A stretch of 60,479 nt of DNA from DAOUTY01 sp964453665 (GCA_964453665.1 CAYVQT010000013.1:1-60479); one strand, 5' to 3'; shown: positions 8,777-17,822, counted from the first letter of the stretch. The notes: a model not told the origin generated them from the letters alone. Program-made: numbers and translations.

Positions 8777-9913
8777 TTAACAGTTTTCCGTACTCTCGAT
8801 AACCTTGTTAGCTATATATGCCATATCGTCTTCGTCCAAACCTTGGTGGCACGGTATTGAGATAAGCCTGCTGTATATGTCCTCGCAGACAGGGCAATGT
8901 CCCTCACTCAAGCCCAGCATATTCCCGTGCGCCCGGAATAGGTAGATAGGACGGTAGTGAACGGCAGCCATTATGCCGCTTTTTCGTAAAAGGGCTAAAA
9001 TGGTATCCCTGCTTACGCCCTTCGTCACAATGGGATAGAAGTAGCAAGCGCTCTTTACGTCCGGAGGCACAAATTGAGTACCTACCTGAACTCTGCCCCC
9101 CAACCTATCGGATAGAATACCGGCATTCCTGTTTCTTCTCTCAATTATATAACCGAGCTTGGACATCTGCGCTATTCCGATTGCTGCTTCGATCTCGCTC
9201 ATCCGGTAGTTGTAACCTATGCCGCTTATCTCGTAATCCCACTGATAATCTCTATCTCGCTGAAATGCCGAAGTTGTCATTCCATGAGACCTCAGTCCCC
9301 GCAATTCTCCCGCTTTATCCTCATCATCGAGCGTTATCATGCCTCCTTCACCAGTGGTGATATTCTTGTTGGCATAGAAACTAAAGCATACATAGTCACC
9401 CAAGCTGCCCACCATCTTCCCTCGATATTGCGCGCCTACTGCATGAGCAGCATCCTCTACAACGACCAGGTTATGCTTTTCAGCGATTTCATTTATCTGC
9501 TCCATATCAGCAGGCAAGCCAGCGTAGTGAACGGGGATAATCGCCCTGGTCCTCGCAGTGACTTTCTTCCGGATACTATCACAGTCTATGTTGAAGGTAC
9601 GTGGATCTATGTCCGCAAATACAGGCCTCGCTCTCCGATAGAGAATGCTGTTGATAGTAGCGACAAACGTTAAAGGAGTAGTAATAACCTCATCACCGTC
9701 AGATACCCCGGCCGCTACCAGAGCCAGATGCAGGGCAGCAGTGCAGGAATTCACCGCTACCGCATATTCAGCGCCCACATATTCAGAAAAGCGCTGTTCA
9801 AATTCGGCAACCTTTGGCCCTTGCGATAACCATCCGGATTTAATTACCTCGTCTGCTGCCGCGGCTTCCGTTTCATCGAGAAATGTATCAAATAGCGGTA
9901 TATTTTTTCTCAT
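8777..9913 (-). CDS. DegT/DnrJ/EryC1/StrS sugar aminotransferase
   Basis: PLP-dependent enzyme that would make an amino sugar from a nucleotide-linked keto sugar. 378 aa from the ATG at 9913, which overlaps the epimerase stop as ATGA and has GGGAG upstream; longer starts exist at 9949 and 9928 but fit less well. It opens with IPLFDTFLDETE and the substrate-site stretch GWLSQGPKVAEFE. VVEDAAHAVGA includes the Asp (about 154) that contacts the PLP nitrogen. Lys183 in FYANKNITTGEGG is the Schiff-base lysine. Translational coupling to the epimerase suggests that both act on the same sugar nucleotide. Confidence 0.92.
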   Translation of the reverse strand: MRKNIPLFDTFLDETEAAAADEVIKSGWLSQGPKVAEFEQRFSEYVGAEYAVAVNSCTAALHLALVAAGVSDGDEVITTPLTFVATINSILYRRARPVFADIDPRTFNIDCDSIRKKVTARTRAIIPVHYAGLPADMEQINEIAEKHNLVVVEDAAHAVGAQYRGKMVGSLGDYVCFSFYANKNITTGEGGMITLDDEDKAGELRGLRSHGMTTSAFQRDRDYQWDYEISGIGYNYRMSEIEAAIGIAQMSKLGYIIERRNRNAGILSDRLGGRVQVGTQFVPPDVKSACYFYPIVTKGVSRDTILALLRKSGIMAAVHYRPIYLFRAHGNMLGLSEGHCPVCEDIYSRLISIPCHQGLDEDDMAYIANKVIESTENC

Positions 9914-10872
9914 CGCTCCCACTGCCATCTTCCGGCCTGCCTGTACCAACCAATCGTTCTATCTATTCCCTCCTCCAGAGTAGTCTCGGGTTCCCAACCA
10001 AGCAGCTCGCGAGCCATAGTCCCATCTCCCAGGAAGCGATTCACATCTGACGGTCGCAGCCTTGCCGTATCAACTGCGATATTATAGCCATTAATCCTGA
10101 TCGACCTCGCTACCAGGGCTGCCAGCTCTTGAACGGAAATCTCCTTACCCGAGCACAGATTGATGGTCTTCCCCACAGCTTCGGGGGTATTTGCTGCCAG
10201 CAGAATGCCCCTGGCGATATCTTCAACATAGCTGAAATCGCGCCGTGCATCCAGATTGCCCAACCTCAGCTCGATGCCCTTATGAAGTTGTGTTATCAAC
10301 TCGGGTATTATGCGCGGGAATGAATCCCGGGGCCCGTATGTATTAAAAGGTCTTAATATCACAACGGGGAGGTTGTGCTCCTGACACAACGCATACGCTA
10401 CCTTCTCCGCCGCCAGCTTGGCGGCCGCGTACACGCTCACGGGATTCGTTGCGTGTGTTTCATCAATAGGAAACGTCTGAGCAGCGCCATACACCTCGCA
10501 TGTTGACACATAAACAACCAGCCCGACTCTAGCCTCCAGGGCACCTAAGAACAATCCCACTGAGCCGCCAGCGTTCACCCCGAAATATAAGCCCGGGTCT
10601 TTGTAGGAATCTGGTATAAAGGGCAGAGCTGCCAGATGGAATACAACGTCAACGTTATCGAGAGCCCTTTGCGACTTCTCGACATCCAGAATATCACCTT
10701 CGATAAACTCAGCACCAAGTCCTTCTATATTCTCATGGATACCGTTGCAGAGGTTATCTATTACCCTTATTCGGATGTTATCATGGTGCGCTTTCGCCTC
10801 CCTCAGCAGCGCGGAACCAATGAAGCCACAACCTCCTGTCACCAGTATCCTGTCCCCATTTTTTAGCTTCAC
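9910..10872 (-). CDS. NAD-dependent epimerase/dehydratase (extended SDR)
   Basis: 320 aa. Rossmann motif VTGGCGFIGS (residues 11-20) for NAD(H). Ser123/Thr124 in VYVSTCEVYG and the catalytic pair Tyr148-Lys152 in YAAAKLAAEK form the SDR triad. FNTYGPRDSFPRIIP and DFSYVEDIARG are typical of UDP-sugar epimerases and dehydratases. It is the first gene of the operon with the DegT aminotransferase (ATGA overlap) and the GT4 enzyme. The group looks like a small module for a surface sugar. The exact substrate (UDP-Glc/GlcNAc or dTDP sugar) cannot be told from sequence alone. Confidence 0.9.
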   Translation of the reverse strand: MKLKNGDRILVTGGCGFIGSALLREAKAHHDNIRIRVIDNLCNGIHENIEGLGAEFIEGDILDVEKSQRALDNVDVVFHLAALPFIPDSYKDPGLYFGVNAGGSVGLFLGALEARVGLVVYVSTCEVYGAAQTFPIDETHATNPVSVYAAAKLAAEKVAYALCQEHNLPVVILRPFNTYGPRDSFPRIIPELITQLHKGIELRLGNLDARRDFSYVEDIARGILLAANTPEAVGKTINLCSGKEISVQELAALVARSIRINGYNIAVDTARLRPSDVNRFLGDGTMARELLGWEPETTLEEGIDRTIGWYRQAGRWQWER

Positions 10873-11177
10873 AATGTCACTCCACTAATCAACACTTTAG
10901 TTCGATGAATATGGCCGGCCGTATCGCCCGTTACCATCCTCAAGATTCAACAGCTTTATCAGCTTGCTTGGAGTCATAATTCTTCTTGCGTTGTAGGGGC
11001 AGAACTGATTATGAGATCCATGAATGGCCTACTTTGAAATGGAGGTCAACGCAGTATCTCACCGGCTTTCGAGCGAAGCTATGCGTGCTCATCAATGGCA
11101 GAAGGTTCGTGCATTAAAAGAACGTCCGAGCCAACCAACAGTGAAAATATGCTCAGGAGAGTGCAAAGGTGTTCAAT

Positions 11178-11381
11178 TCACTCAGTGGGTGGAGCACACC
11201 CCATTTCGATTTTAAGGTTCCACTTGCCCAGGGGGCACTCTAATAATTCCCCATCCCTTACCTTCAAAATCCACTCTCCGTCCGGTAAGTAGCAATGTTC
11301 GATAAGGTGCTCATTGCTTTCGGCATGAAAGTATTCGCAGGCCCTGGGGCAAAGGTTAGTAATACCCAAAACCAAAATCAA
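11178..11381 (-). CDS. Small Cys-containing protein, unknown
   Basis: 67 aa read from a TTG at 11381 with GGGAGGAG ending 3 nt before it. It has five cysteines (about residues 11, 15, 30, 49 and 62), arranged as CPRAC, EHCYLPDGEW, LECPLGKW and GCAPP. The charge and residue mix look protein-like rather than random. It lies downstream of, and on the same strand as, the 53-aa Cys protein at 11506-11667, so the two may be cotranscribed. The cysteines might bind zinc or an iron-sulphur cluster, but I do not recognise the family. The non-ATG start keeps confidence modest. Confidence 0.4.
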   Translation of the reverse strand: MILVLGITNLCPRACEYFHAESNEHLIEHCYLPDGEWILKVRDGELLECPLGKWNLKIEMGCAPPTE

Positions 11382-11505
11382 TGTCTCCTCCCTTCTTCAT
11401 AACCCGAGACAACCAGGGTTGAAGGTACCGTTAGTCACTTCTCAGAATTTCCGGAACGATATATACTCAAACAGGTCTATATAAATCCCGGCGGCAACCC
11501 CTATC

Positions 11506-11667
11506 CTATTTTGGTACGAATGCCTCGCACGCGCGCGAATCCGCTCTTACCTGCATCCCGTATCCAAGTCCGGCATGTTTCGCCTCAGTGCAGTTAAAGA
11601 ACTTATCATCTGGCTTCGGCTTGAAGTTCCGGCAACCGCCACATATGTCCTGTTGCTCTTGGGTCAT
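11506..11667 (-). CDS. Small Cys-rich (CxxC...C...AC) protein, 53 aa
   Basis: An open frame with GGAGGG 7 nt before its ATG. The protein has CGGCRNFKPKPD, then FNCTEA, then DSRACEAFVPK at the C-terminus. The spacing of four cysteines (residues 9, 12, 26, 47) with an ACxxF end is a recurring arrangement in small metal- or iron-sulphur-binding proteins of anaerobes, including the small beta subunits of glycyl-radical benzylsuccinate-type enzymes; that comparison is from memory and is not a family assignment. No large partner gene sits beside it. The surrounding gene-poor stretch 10873-11942 holds, besides this gene and the one at 11178, nothing I can support. Confidence 0.6.
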   Translation of the reverse strand: MTQEQQDICGGCRNFKPKPDDKFFNCTEAKHAGLGYGMQVRADSRACEAFVPK

Positions 11668-11942
11668 CTGTCACCCTCCCCGGTGGTAGAAAATCTGTCT
11701 CTCTGCCTATAGAGGGAAAATCACTCGGTGGTCATTATAACACCAATCTCCCGTGCAGAACAGAATATGAAACACACCGTTACTGCTTTAGCTGTTCAAG
11801 GATGCTTGACACTGCCCCGGCAACAGAACATAATCGAACTGCGAGAACCGCTACTATTTCCTAAGTGCTCAAATGAACGGAGCACCTTTCATCCCTGGTG
11901 TTTCAGCAACACCAAACCTTACACCTTCCGTGGAGGTGCCAA

Positions 11943-12260
11943 ATGAGCAACAGCCAGAGAACGCTAAGCAGTCTGCTTAAGGTTGCTGCCATCGCACTCG
12001 TCGCCGCCGCCGTCTACCAGGAGCTAAAAAAGCCACCCGGCGAACGTGAGTGGCACGGCAAAGTCGCCAACTTTTTCCCTTACGAATTCCGCCTGCCGAC
12101 GTGGGAACGGCTCCGCGAGCGTTTATGGAACCCGGAAGACCCACGCATCTTCACCGAGCATGTCTTTGGTGTCGGCTGGGCTATCAATTTCTACACTGTA
12201 CTCCAAAAGCTGCAAACGTCTAAGGATAAGCCCGGCACACCGACTTCCCCAGATTCCTAA
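11943..12260 (+). CDS. Small single-span membrane protein (DUF5808-like)
   Basis: 105 aa from the ATG at 11943, chosen because GGAGGTG lies 5 nt upstream; a longer in-frame start at 11898 lacks this. One hydrophobic segment covers about residues 10-27. It is followed by a conserved-looking domain with FFPYEFRLPTWERLRERLWN and HVFGVGWAINFYTVL. The pattern PY-x-F-R-x-P-T ... LWNP ... FGVGW-x-x-N matches my memory of the DUF5808 family of unknown function. It is followed 28 nt later by a HAD phosphatase on the same strand. Confidence 0.75.
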   Translation: MSNSQRTLSSLLKVAAIALVAAAVYQELKKPPGEREWHGKVANFFPYEFRLPTWERLRERLWNPEDPRIFTEHVFGVGWAINFYTVLQKLQTSKDKPGTPTSPDS

Positions 12261-12288
12261 CAGGTTCCCGGCAAACTAGCAGATTAAG

Positions 12289-12942
12289 ATGGCATCTAAA
12301 GCAGTTATCTGGGACATGGACGGCGTTATCGCCGATACTGCGCCATTCCACTTTCTTGCCTGGCAAAAAGTAGCACAAGACAGGGGAATAGCCTTTAACG
12401 AAGACGACTTCAGAGACACATTTGGTAAGAGAAACCCCGAAATCATCGCCGAGAAATTCGGTAAGGATTTCCCGCCTCAGGAGATCGATAACCTCGCCCA
12501 GAAGAAAGAGGAGCTTTTCCGCAGGATTGCGGCACAAAGTATCAAGCCATTCCCAGGAGTGCTAAACCTGATGCTCTCCTTAAAGTCATCGGGGTGGAAT
12601 ATGGCTCTAGTATCATCAACGCCAGCAGAGAACATTAAGCTAATTGTACATTCCCTCGAGATAACCGGCCTTTTCGACACCACAGTATCTGATAGAGATG
12701 TGATGCAGGGAAAACCTGATCCCGAAGGCTTCCTGCTCGCTGCCGAGCGGCTCGCAGCTGCTCCCGGTAATTGCGTGGTAATAGAAGATGCGGTTGCCGG
12801 TGTCAGGGCCGCTAAAAACGCCGGTATGAAGTGTATCGCTGTTACCAACACTCACCCGGCTGACAGGCTAAGGGAAGCCGACAAGGTAGTGGGCAGCCTG
12901 GAGAAGGTCACGGTTAATACTGTGGAATCACTGTTACAATAA
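12289..12942 (+). CDS. HAD-superfamily phosphatase / phosphoglucomutase-like (subclass I)
   Basis: 217 aa. Motif I is IWDMDGVIADT, with nucleophile Asp9 and Asp11; motif II is VSSTPAENIK; motif III/IV is GKPDPEGFLLAAERL and VVIEDAVAGVRAAKNAGMKC. The helical cap between residues 17 and 80 places it with beta-phosphoglucomutase, phosphoglycolate phosphatase and sugar-phosphate phosphatases. The EDAVAG form of motif IV is closest to the sugar-phosphate and beta-PGM branch. It would act on a small cytosolic phosphoester; the substrate is not evident. It is convergent with the unknown gene at 12949. Confidence 0.88.
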   Translation: MASKAVIWDMDGVIADTAPFHFLAWQKVAQDRGIAFNEDDFRDTFGKRNPEIIAEKFGKDFPPQEIDNLAQKKEELFRRIAAQSIKPFPGVLNLMLSLKSSGWNMALVSSTPAENIKLIVHSLEITGLFDTTVSDRDVMQGKPDPEGFLLAAERLAAAPGNCVVIEDAVAGVRAAKNAGMKCIAVTNTHPADRLREADKVVGSLEKVTVNTVESLLQ

Positions 12943-12948
12943 GGCCTC

Positions 12949-13647
12949 TCACTTCCTGAAAAACCTGAGGAATCTGTCCTCGTACTCCTCAAACAAACTC
13001 CACCTATCCAATTCCGTCTTCAGTGCCGAGGGATCGAGCTCACCTGTCTTAACCAGGGCAAAAAGGTGCTCAATCGACCTCCTTGCATCCAGTGGAATAC
13101 CGCTACGGTCAACATCGAGGAGACCTCTCCTGCCTAACTCAGACACATTGCTCCCCAAAGAATACCCGGTCATATCGGAGATGAACTTCAGCAACGAGAC
13201 ATCCCACAGCTCGTCCACACCCTTTATAATAGTGGTAAGCGGGTTGCCCTCTTTATCTAATTCTTCCTCAATTCTACGTATAACCGAACCCATGTCAGAT
13301 GACACGATATTCATTTCCTTAGGCTCATTCCTATAGCCATAGAAAAGGCCGGGCGTATGTGGTCCATGCTCATGGATCAGCATTTCGAGATACCTTCTGG
13401 CATGCTCACTGAAACCTTCCACGTTCACCAGATATGACGGTGTCACAACCCTGGGCCTTTCCGCAAGCACCCTCCCCTCCCTCACCACAGTTTCATCTTC
13501 TTCCTTAACAAGCTCTCCATAGGAAGGTTCCGTAACCAGATAGTAATAGATGTTGGTAGTGCCGAAGGTCGCTAACGTCTGCCTGGGAGAACGTAAAACC
13601 TCGGTATTATTTATCGCATATGTAATTCTTTCGTCGTCAGAGTTCAT
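12949..13647 (-). CDS. Conserved-looking hypothetical protein, 232 aa
   Basis: I do not recognise this family. The protein is soluble, acidic and lacks membrane segments. The N-terminal half resembles a small beta-rich unit (TNIYYYLVTEPSYGEL, RVVTPSYLVNVEGF). The middle has LIHEHGPHTPGLFYGYRNEP with two His and aromatic residues. The C-terminal third is helical, ending EEYEDRFLRFFRK. It starts with an ATG at 13647 and lies between a HAD phosphatase (convergent) and the TGS GTPase upstream on the same strand, 118 nt away. Nothing in the sequence points to an enzyme class. Confidence 0.7.
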   Translation of the reverse strand: MNSDDERITYAINNTEVLRSPRQTLATFGTTNIYYYLVTEPSYGELVKEEDETVVREGRVLAERPRVVTPSYLVNVEGFSEHARRYLEMLIHEHGPHTPGLFYGYRNEPKEMNIVSSDMGSVIRRIEEELDKEGNPLTTIIKGVDELWDVSLLKFISDMTGYSLGSNVSELGRRGLLDVDRSGIPLDARRSIEHLFALVKTGELDPSALKTELDRWSLFEEYEDRFLRFFRK

Positions 13648-13765
13648 CTCATTAAATCTCGCTTTTTACTTCTATCCATATTTTATTCCAATCTCGCATC
13701 TTATACCAGTACTACAAGTGCTGCGACGCCTTTGTCAGCAGACAGCGAATTGAAACTAGCACAGC

Positions 13766-14752
13766 CTAAGCATGCAGTTCCACTATATCGCCATCTTCAA
13801 GAACGTGTCCCCGTTTGACCCTCTGCCCGTTGAACTTTCCCGAGCCCCAAACCTGAGCATACTTGAACCTGTTCCGAAAGTCCTTATGCACATCCTCGGC
13901 TGCATCTTCAACCGTACTACCCTTCCTGAGTATCATCGGATCTTCGGAATCAGCCTTCTTACCGGGTGACTTGGTATATACTCTAATAATGTCCAGCTTC
14001 TCGTATATCACCTGCCTCATCTCATCCAGCCCGGTGTTCTCTCTGGCGGAGACAGCGATCACCGGAAAGCTGCCGCCATATTGCGACTCCAGAATGGCGC
14101 GTCGATCTTCAGCGCCTTCCGCGTCGCTCTTGTTCCCCACAATTAGCGCCCTCTTTCGGGCTATTCCCGGTACCAGCTCCTCTTCCCCCTCCCCCGCAGT
14201 CAGCCTTATCTTCGTGCCCTCCAACTCAACGATTATTGCGTCCAACTGCATCAAGGGGTCTTCGGCCAAATCGACCACAATCAGCAGTATATCGGCATTC
14301 CGCAGCAGATGGGAGAACCAGGGTTTAGCATCATGATCAGTTATCGGTGGCATATCCAGGAGCTGGATTTGGATGTTTTCGAACTTCATCATACCGGGAA
14401 GAGGCGCTTTCGTGGCAAACGGATAATCGGCTACTTCGGGGAATGCATCCGTAAGCACAGACACAAGTTGCGATTTACCCACATTAGGAAGGCCCACCAG
14501 CACAACCTGGCCCGCCCCTTCCTTTCTTATGTTATATGCACTTCCTTTTCTAGTGCCGGAAGGCCTTCTCTCCGCCTCCTCTGTAAATTTGGCTATCTTT
14601 CTTCTCAGGTCAGCGCGTAGCTTATCAGTCCCTTTATGCTTGGGCATAATAGCCAGCATGGTTTCCAGCGCCTCAACCTTTTCCTCCGGGGTCTTCGCCT
14701 GCCTGTAAACTTTTTCAGCTTCAAAATACTGTGGCGGTAAGTTTGCCGGCAT
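13766..14752 (-). CDS. Obg-family GTPase with C-terminal TGS domain
   Basis: 328 aa. A helical N-terminal region (residues 1-85) is followed by the G domain: G1 GLPNVGKSQL, a DYPFATKAPLPGMM switch region, G3 DMPP, G4 VGNKSDAEG and G5 SARENTGL. A TGS domain occupies about 250-328, with LRKGSTVEDAAEDVHKDF and VKRGHVLEDGDIVELHA. This order is that of DRG/Obg-like GTPases of bacteria and archaea that bind ribosomes or RNA. The G3 motif reads D-M-P-P instead of the usual D-x-P-G, which deserves note. It is probably involved in ribosome function, but no partner gene is adjacent. Confidence 0.9.
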   Translation of the reverse strand: MPANLPPQYFEAEKVYRQAKTPEEKVEALETMLAIMPKHKGTDKLRADLRRKIAKFTEEAERRPSGTRKGSAYNIRKEGAGQVVLVGLPNVGKSQLVSVLTDAFPEVADYPFATKAPLPGMMKFENIQIQLLDMPPITDHDAKPWFSHLLRNADILLIVVDLAEDPLMQLDAIIVELEGTKIRLTAGEGEEELVPGIARKRALIVGNKSDAEGAEDRRAILESQYGGSFPVIAVSARENTGLDEMRQVIYEKLDIIRVYTKSPGKKADSEDPMILRKGSTVEDAAEDVHKDFRNRFKYAQVWGSGKFNGQRVKRGHVLEDGDIVELHA

Positions 14753-14831
14753 TTCACCACCCCTTGTTCAAGAAAACCCGTACAGTCCAATAAAAAAACA
14801 TACTGGAACCCTTATCGGATTCGTGCCTGGA

Positions 14832-15422
14832 CTAGGCGATGCTCAATATCTCCTGCCTGTATTCGCCGAGCAGTGCAAGGTATTGCGAGTCCAGTTGAGC
14901 GAGAGTCTGCCGCAACTGCTGTTGAAACTGCGGCTGAGATTCAACATCGATCCTCGCCGGCGCCGATGTTCCGAGCTGTTGCTGCAGCGCCTGCCTCATT
15001 TTCGCTTCGACATCCCTTTTCACAGCTTCATAGGCCTGTTTCCTCTGCTGCTCACCCTCCTGCTCATAGTGATTAAAAATACGCCTCAGCTTGGTATATA
15101 CATTTTCGAGGCTGACCTTATCGCGTTTCAGTTCCTTGAGCACTTCCATGACCTTCCTGTTAATTTTCTTTGCAGGCTCATTCCTTGGAAGGTCTATGTT
15201 CTTCACAAGTATTCCTTGAGCACCTTCACTGACAAGCTGCCGCATATCTTCATCATACTTGCCGATCTCAGCCGTAAGATTGCACTCATCTCTCAGGTAC
15301 CTGGCAGCCAGCTTCTCCCCTTCAGGAAGGTATTTCCACCTCCTCAGGTCTTCCTCCGATGCCTTGCCCAGGCTCTCAGCCCTCTCCATCGCCCTTTCAA
15401 AGGCGCTCTTCATCTCATCCAT
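14832..15422 (-). CDS. Helical hypothetical protein, 196 aa
   Basis: The start at 15422 (MDEMKSAFERAMERAESLG) is preferred over an in-frame ATG 12 nt upstream because GGAGGT sits 4 nt before it. The protein is almost all helical and strongly charged, with predicted coiled coil around residues 75-135 and a Gln-rich stretch (QQQLGTSAPARIDVESQPQF) near 145-165. There is no signal peptide or membrane span. I do not recognise a function. It lies upstream of the TGS GTPase on the same strand with an ~80-nt gap and is divergent from the DUF1015 gene. Confidence 0.72.
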   Translation of the reverse strand: MDEMKSAFERAMERAESLGKASEEDLRRWKYLPEGEKLAARYLRDECNLTAEIGKYDEDMRQLVSEGAQGILVKNIDLPRNEPAKKINRKVMEVLKELKRDKVSLENVYTKLRRIFNHYEQEGEQQRKQAYEAVKRDVEAKMRQALQQQLGTSAPARIDVESQPQFQQQLRQTLAQLDSQYLALLGEYRQEILSIA

Positions 15423-15545
15423 GTTGACCTCCATCCCTTCGCTGTGTCTCGCGAAATGTCAGCTTCTCTCTTTAGAGGCTATTTTATCACCTACTCCACA
15501 GACAAACAACGTACGCAGGCCGTAGACAATAGAACCTGCGGTAAG

Positions 15546-15574
15546 TTGACAGTAAATCAGCACCATGTTAGGCT
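15546..15574 (+). promoter_or_regulatory. Possible promoter of the DUF1015 gene
   Basis: TTGACA at 15546-15551 and TAGGCT at 15569-15574 lie 17 nt apart, 20 nt before the ATG at 15594. The -35 box is perfect and the -10 box is weak. It fits the divergent intergenic position. Confidence 0.4.
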
Positions 15575-15593
15575 AGGACAGTGAGGAAACTGC

Positions 15594-16925
15594 ATGTGTG
15601 ATGTCCGTCCATTCTGCGGCCTGCGTTACAACATGCAGCGGATAGACGACCCCTCCACAATAATCACCCCGCCATACGACGTAATCTCATCCGAAGAGCG
15701 TTCCCTGTACTACCACCTAAGCCCTTTCAACGTCATCAGGCTCGAATTCGGAGAGGAACTGCCCGGTGATTTCCCCGGGAACAACAGGTACACACGCGCC
15801 GCCGCCGCATTGCATGATTGGTTGCGAGAAGAAGTGTTAATAAGGGAGAAAAAGCCCGCCCTCTACATCCTGGAGCACCGTTTTCCCTATCGGGAAACCG
15901 AGAAGAGCCGCTGGGGTGTTATTGCCCGCGTAAGGCTCGAAGATTTTGAGAAAGGCGGCATTCACCCTCACGAGAGAACCTACAGGCAGCCGGCAGCAGA
16001 CCGGCTGAACTTGCTGAGATCGTGCCGTGCAAATATAAGCCCGATCATGGGCCTGTTTCGCACTGAGAAGGGCGAAATGTGTTCACTGATGCAAACGCTC
16101 AGCGAGAGAGCGCCTGATATGAGCGCCGCTGACAACTACGGTGTGAGGTATCATCTCAGGATAGTGACCGACGAAGCTATGATAGACAAGGTCTCCGCTT
16201 TCTTCGCCTACAGAGATATATACATCGCGGATGGACACCATAGATACGAGACAGCCTTTCGATATCGGAATGAGCAGCAGTCTGCCAATCCTTCTCACGA
16301 CAGAGACGAACCCTTTAATTTCGTTATGATGAGCTTGATGGACACGCAGGACCCGGGTCTCACCATGCTGGCAACTCACCGTCTGGTGCGCGGGCTGGAA
16401 CCGCACAGGCTAAAACGCCTCGAGGAAGCAATATCACCCTTCTTCGATGTGGAAGAGTCACTGCCGTCACTCGCAACCTTCTATGATACTATCCAGAGCT
16501 GGCTGCACGCGCTTGAAATGCGCCAACGAGGTGATGCCGTTCTGGGACTCTATGGCCTGCACGGGCAGGAATTCTGCCTGCTGAAGCTGCGTCGAGATGC
16601 CAACCTCGGTAGCCTGATGAGCGAGGAGGAGCTAAAGGTGTGGAAAGACCTGGATGTGGCCCTGTTGCAGAGGATTATCCTGCAAACAGCGCTGGGGATA
16701 GATACGCCGGAAAAGGAGGTCCAAAATCTGGGATACACCCGGGATGGACTGGAGGCAAAAACTCAGGTCGATGCGGGGTTATTCCAGCTCGCTTTCTTTC
16801 TCAACCCCGCCTCCGTATACAGTATCCTTGACAGTGCCGACGCAGGCATGAGGCTGCCCCAGAAGTCTACCCATTTCTATCCCAAAACCCCCGCCGGCCT
16901 GGTAATGAACCCTCTCTGGGATTAG
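15594..16925 (+). CDS. DUF1015 family protein
   Basis: 443 aa, normal for the family. It starts with the family hallmark VRPFCGLRYN followed by TIITPPYDVIS. A second hallmark is YIADGHHRYETAFRYRNE near residues 210-227, with the paired His and Arg of a possible active site. The ATG at 15594 has GTGAGGA upstream. Function is unproven; family members occur in many anaerobes and, from memory, often near serine or phosphoglycerate metabolism genes, which is not the case here. It is followed 187 nt later by the phosphate regulon. I see no structural fault in the gene. Confidence 0.9.
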   Translation: MCDVRPFCGLRYNMQRIDDPSTIITPPYDVISSEERSLYYHLSPFNVIRLEFGEELPGDFPGNNRYTRAAAALHDWLREEVLIREKKPALYILEHRFPYRETEKSRWGVIARVRLEDFEKGGIHPHERTYRQPAADRLNLLRSCRANISPIMGLFRTEKGEMCSLMQTLSERAPDMSAADNYGVRYHLRIVTDEAMIDKVSAFFAYRDIYIADGHHRYETAFRYRNEQQSANPSHDRDEPFNFVMMSLMDTQDPGLTMLATHRLVRGLEPHRLKRLEEAISPFFDVEESLPSLATFYDTIQSWLHALEMRQRGDAVLGLYGLHGQEFCLLKLRRDANLGSLMSEEELKVWKDLDVALLQRIILQTALGIDTPEKEVQNLGYTRDGLEAKTQVDAGLFQLAFFLNPASVYSILDSADAGMRLPQKSTHFYPKTPAGLVMNPLWD

Positions 16926-17112
16926 AACCGCCTGCATCCTACTCCGGTGCAAGTACGTATAATCGAGTCACCCTAATATTTACCCGCAATAGCCAGCAGA
17001 TGGTCTGAAAACACACTCTCTTAAGTTTGTGGCCCATTACGCGCGTCAGCCGACAGTCCCTTACCCGAACCAAGCGCTCACGGCTATGTTATACTGGAGG
17101 TGGATGCCAGGT

Positions 17113-17820
17113 ATGACAAGCTACAAAGTCCTAATCGTTGAAGACGATCAGACCCTGCAGGGAGTTCTTAGTTACAATCTCTCTAAAGAAGGATATGAGG
17201 TAATTACTGCCTCCGACGGCATGGAGGCTCTGGAAGCGGCTAGAAGTCTAAATCCGGATTTGATCGTCCTCGATATCATGCTTCCCGAACTCGATGGCCT
17301 TGAAGTCTGCCGCATCCTGCGCCAGGAGATGAACGTGCCAATACTCATGCTCACCGCCAAGACAGAGGAGATCGACAAGGTCGTTGGCCTCGAATTAGGT
17401 GCCGATGACTACGTTACCAAGCCATTCAACATGAGAGAGTTACTTGCTCGCGTGAAAGCAGTGCTTCGCCGGTCAGGGACGGTTCAGGAGGCTAAGCCCA
17501 CTATTCCCAAAGCTATTACTCCCACAATAACGGCAGGTGATCTCCAGGTGGACTACGATCATCATCAGGTCCGTCTTGGCACAACTGTCCTCGAGCTAAG
17601 TCCAAAGGAGTTCGACCTGCTGGCTTTCCTGGTTGCAAACAAAGGTCGAGTATTTAGTCGCGATCTACTCCTGGAGAAAATATGGGGCTATGACTATGTA
17701 GGCGGTACCCGCACCGTAGATGTCCATATCAGATGGCTGAGACGCAAGATCGAGTCAGATCCGGCAAATCCTAAGCACCTCCTGACAGTACGCAGCGTGG
17801 GCTACAAGTTCGAGGAATAG
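17113..17820 (+). CDS. phoB: Phosphate regulon response regulator PhoB (OmpR family)
   Basis: 235 aa from the ATG at 17113; an ATG at 17104 is a rival, since GGAGG at 17096-17100 lies between ideal distances for both. The receiver has VEDDQ, phosphoacceptor Asp54 in IVLDIMLPELDG and Lys103 in YVTKPFNMREL. The OmpR/PhoB winged-helix domain covers about 138-235 with ELSPKEFDLLAFLVANKGR and GTRTVDVHIRWLRRKIE. The gene is 2 nt upstream of phoR and sits ahead of pstSCAB-phoU, which fixes its role as the phosphate-starvation activator. It would bind the repeats at 19596-19634. Confidence 0.93.
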   Translation: MTSYKVLIVEDDQTLQGVLSYNLSKEGYEVITASDGMEALEAARSLNPDLIVLDIMLPELDGLEVCRILRQEMNVPILMLTAKTEEIDKVVGLELGADDYVTKPFNMRELLARVKAVLRRSGTVQEAKPTIPKAITPTITAGDLQVDYDHHQVRLGTTVLELSPKEFDLLAFLVANKGRVFSRDLLLEKIWGYDYVGGTRTVDVHIRWLRRKIESDPANPKHLLTVRSVGYKFEE

Positions 17821-17822
17821 CC

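Noticed and set aside
10873..11177. Possible 30-40 codon peptides on the minus strand
   Set aside because: A short frame containing MTPSKLIKLLNLEDG has an ATG but no ribosome site, and its extension lacks a start codon; too weak to list.
14823..15584. Plus-strand open frame of 253 codons
   Set aside because: Antisense to the helical protein at 14832-15422, which has a strong ribosome site; the plus-strand product is a Leu/Phe-rich shadow.
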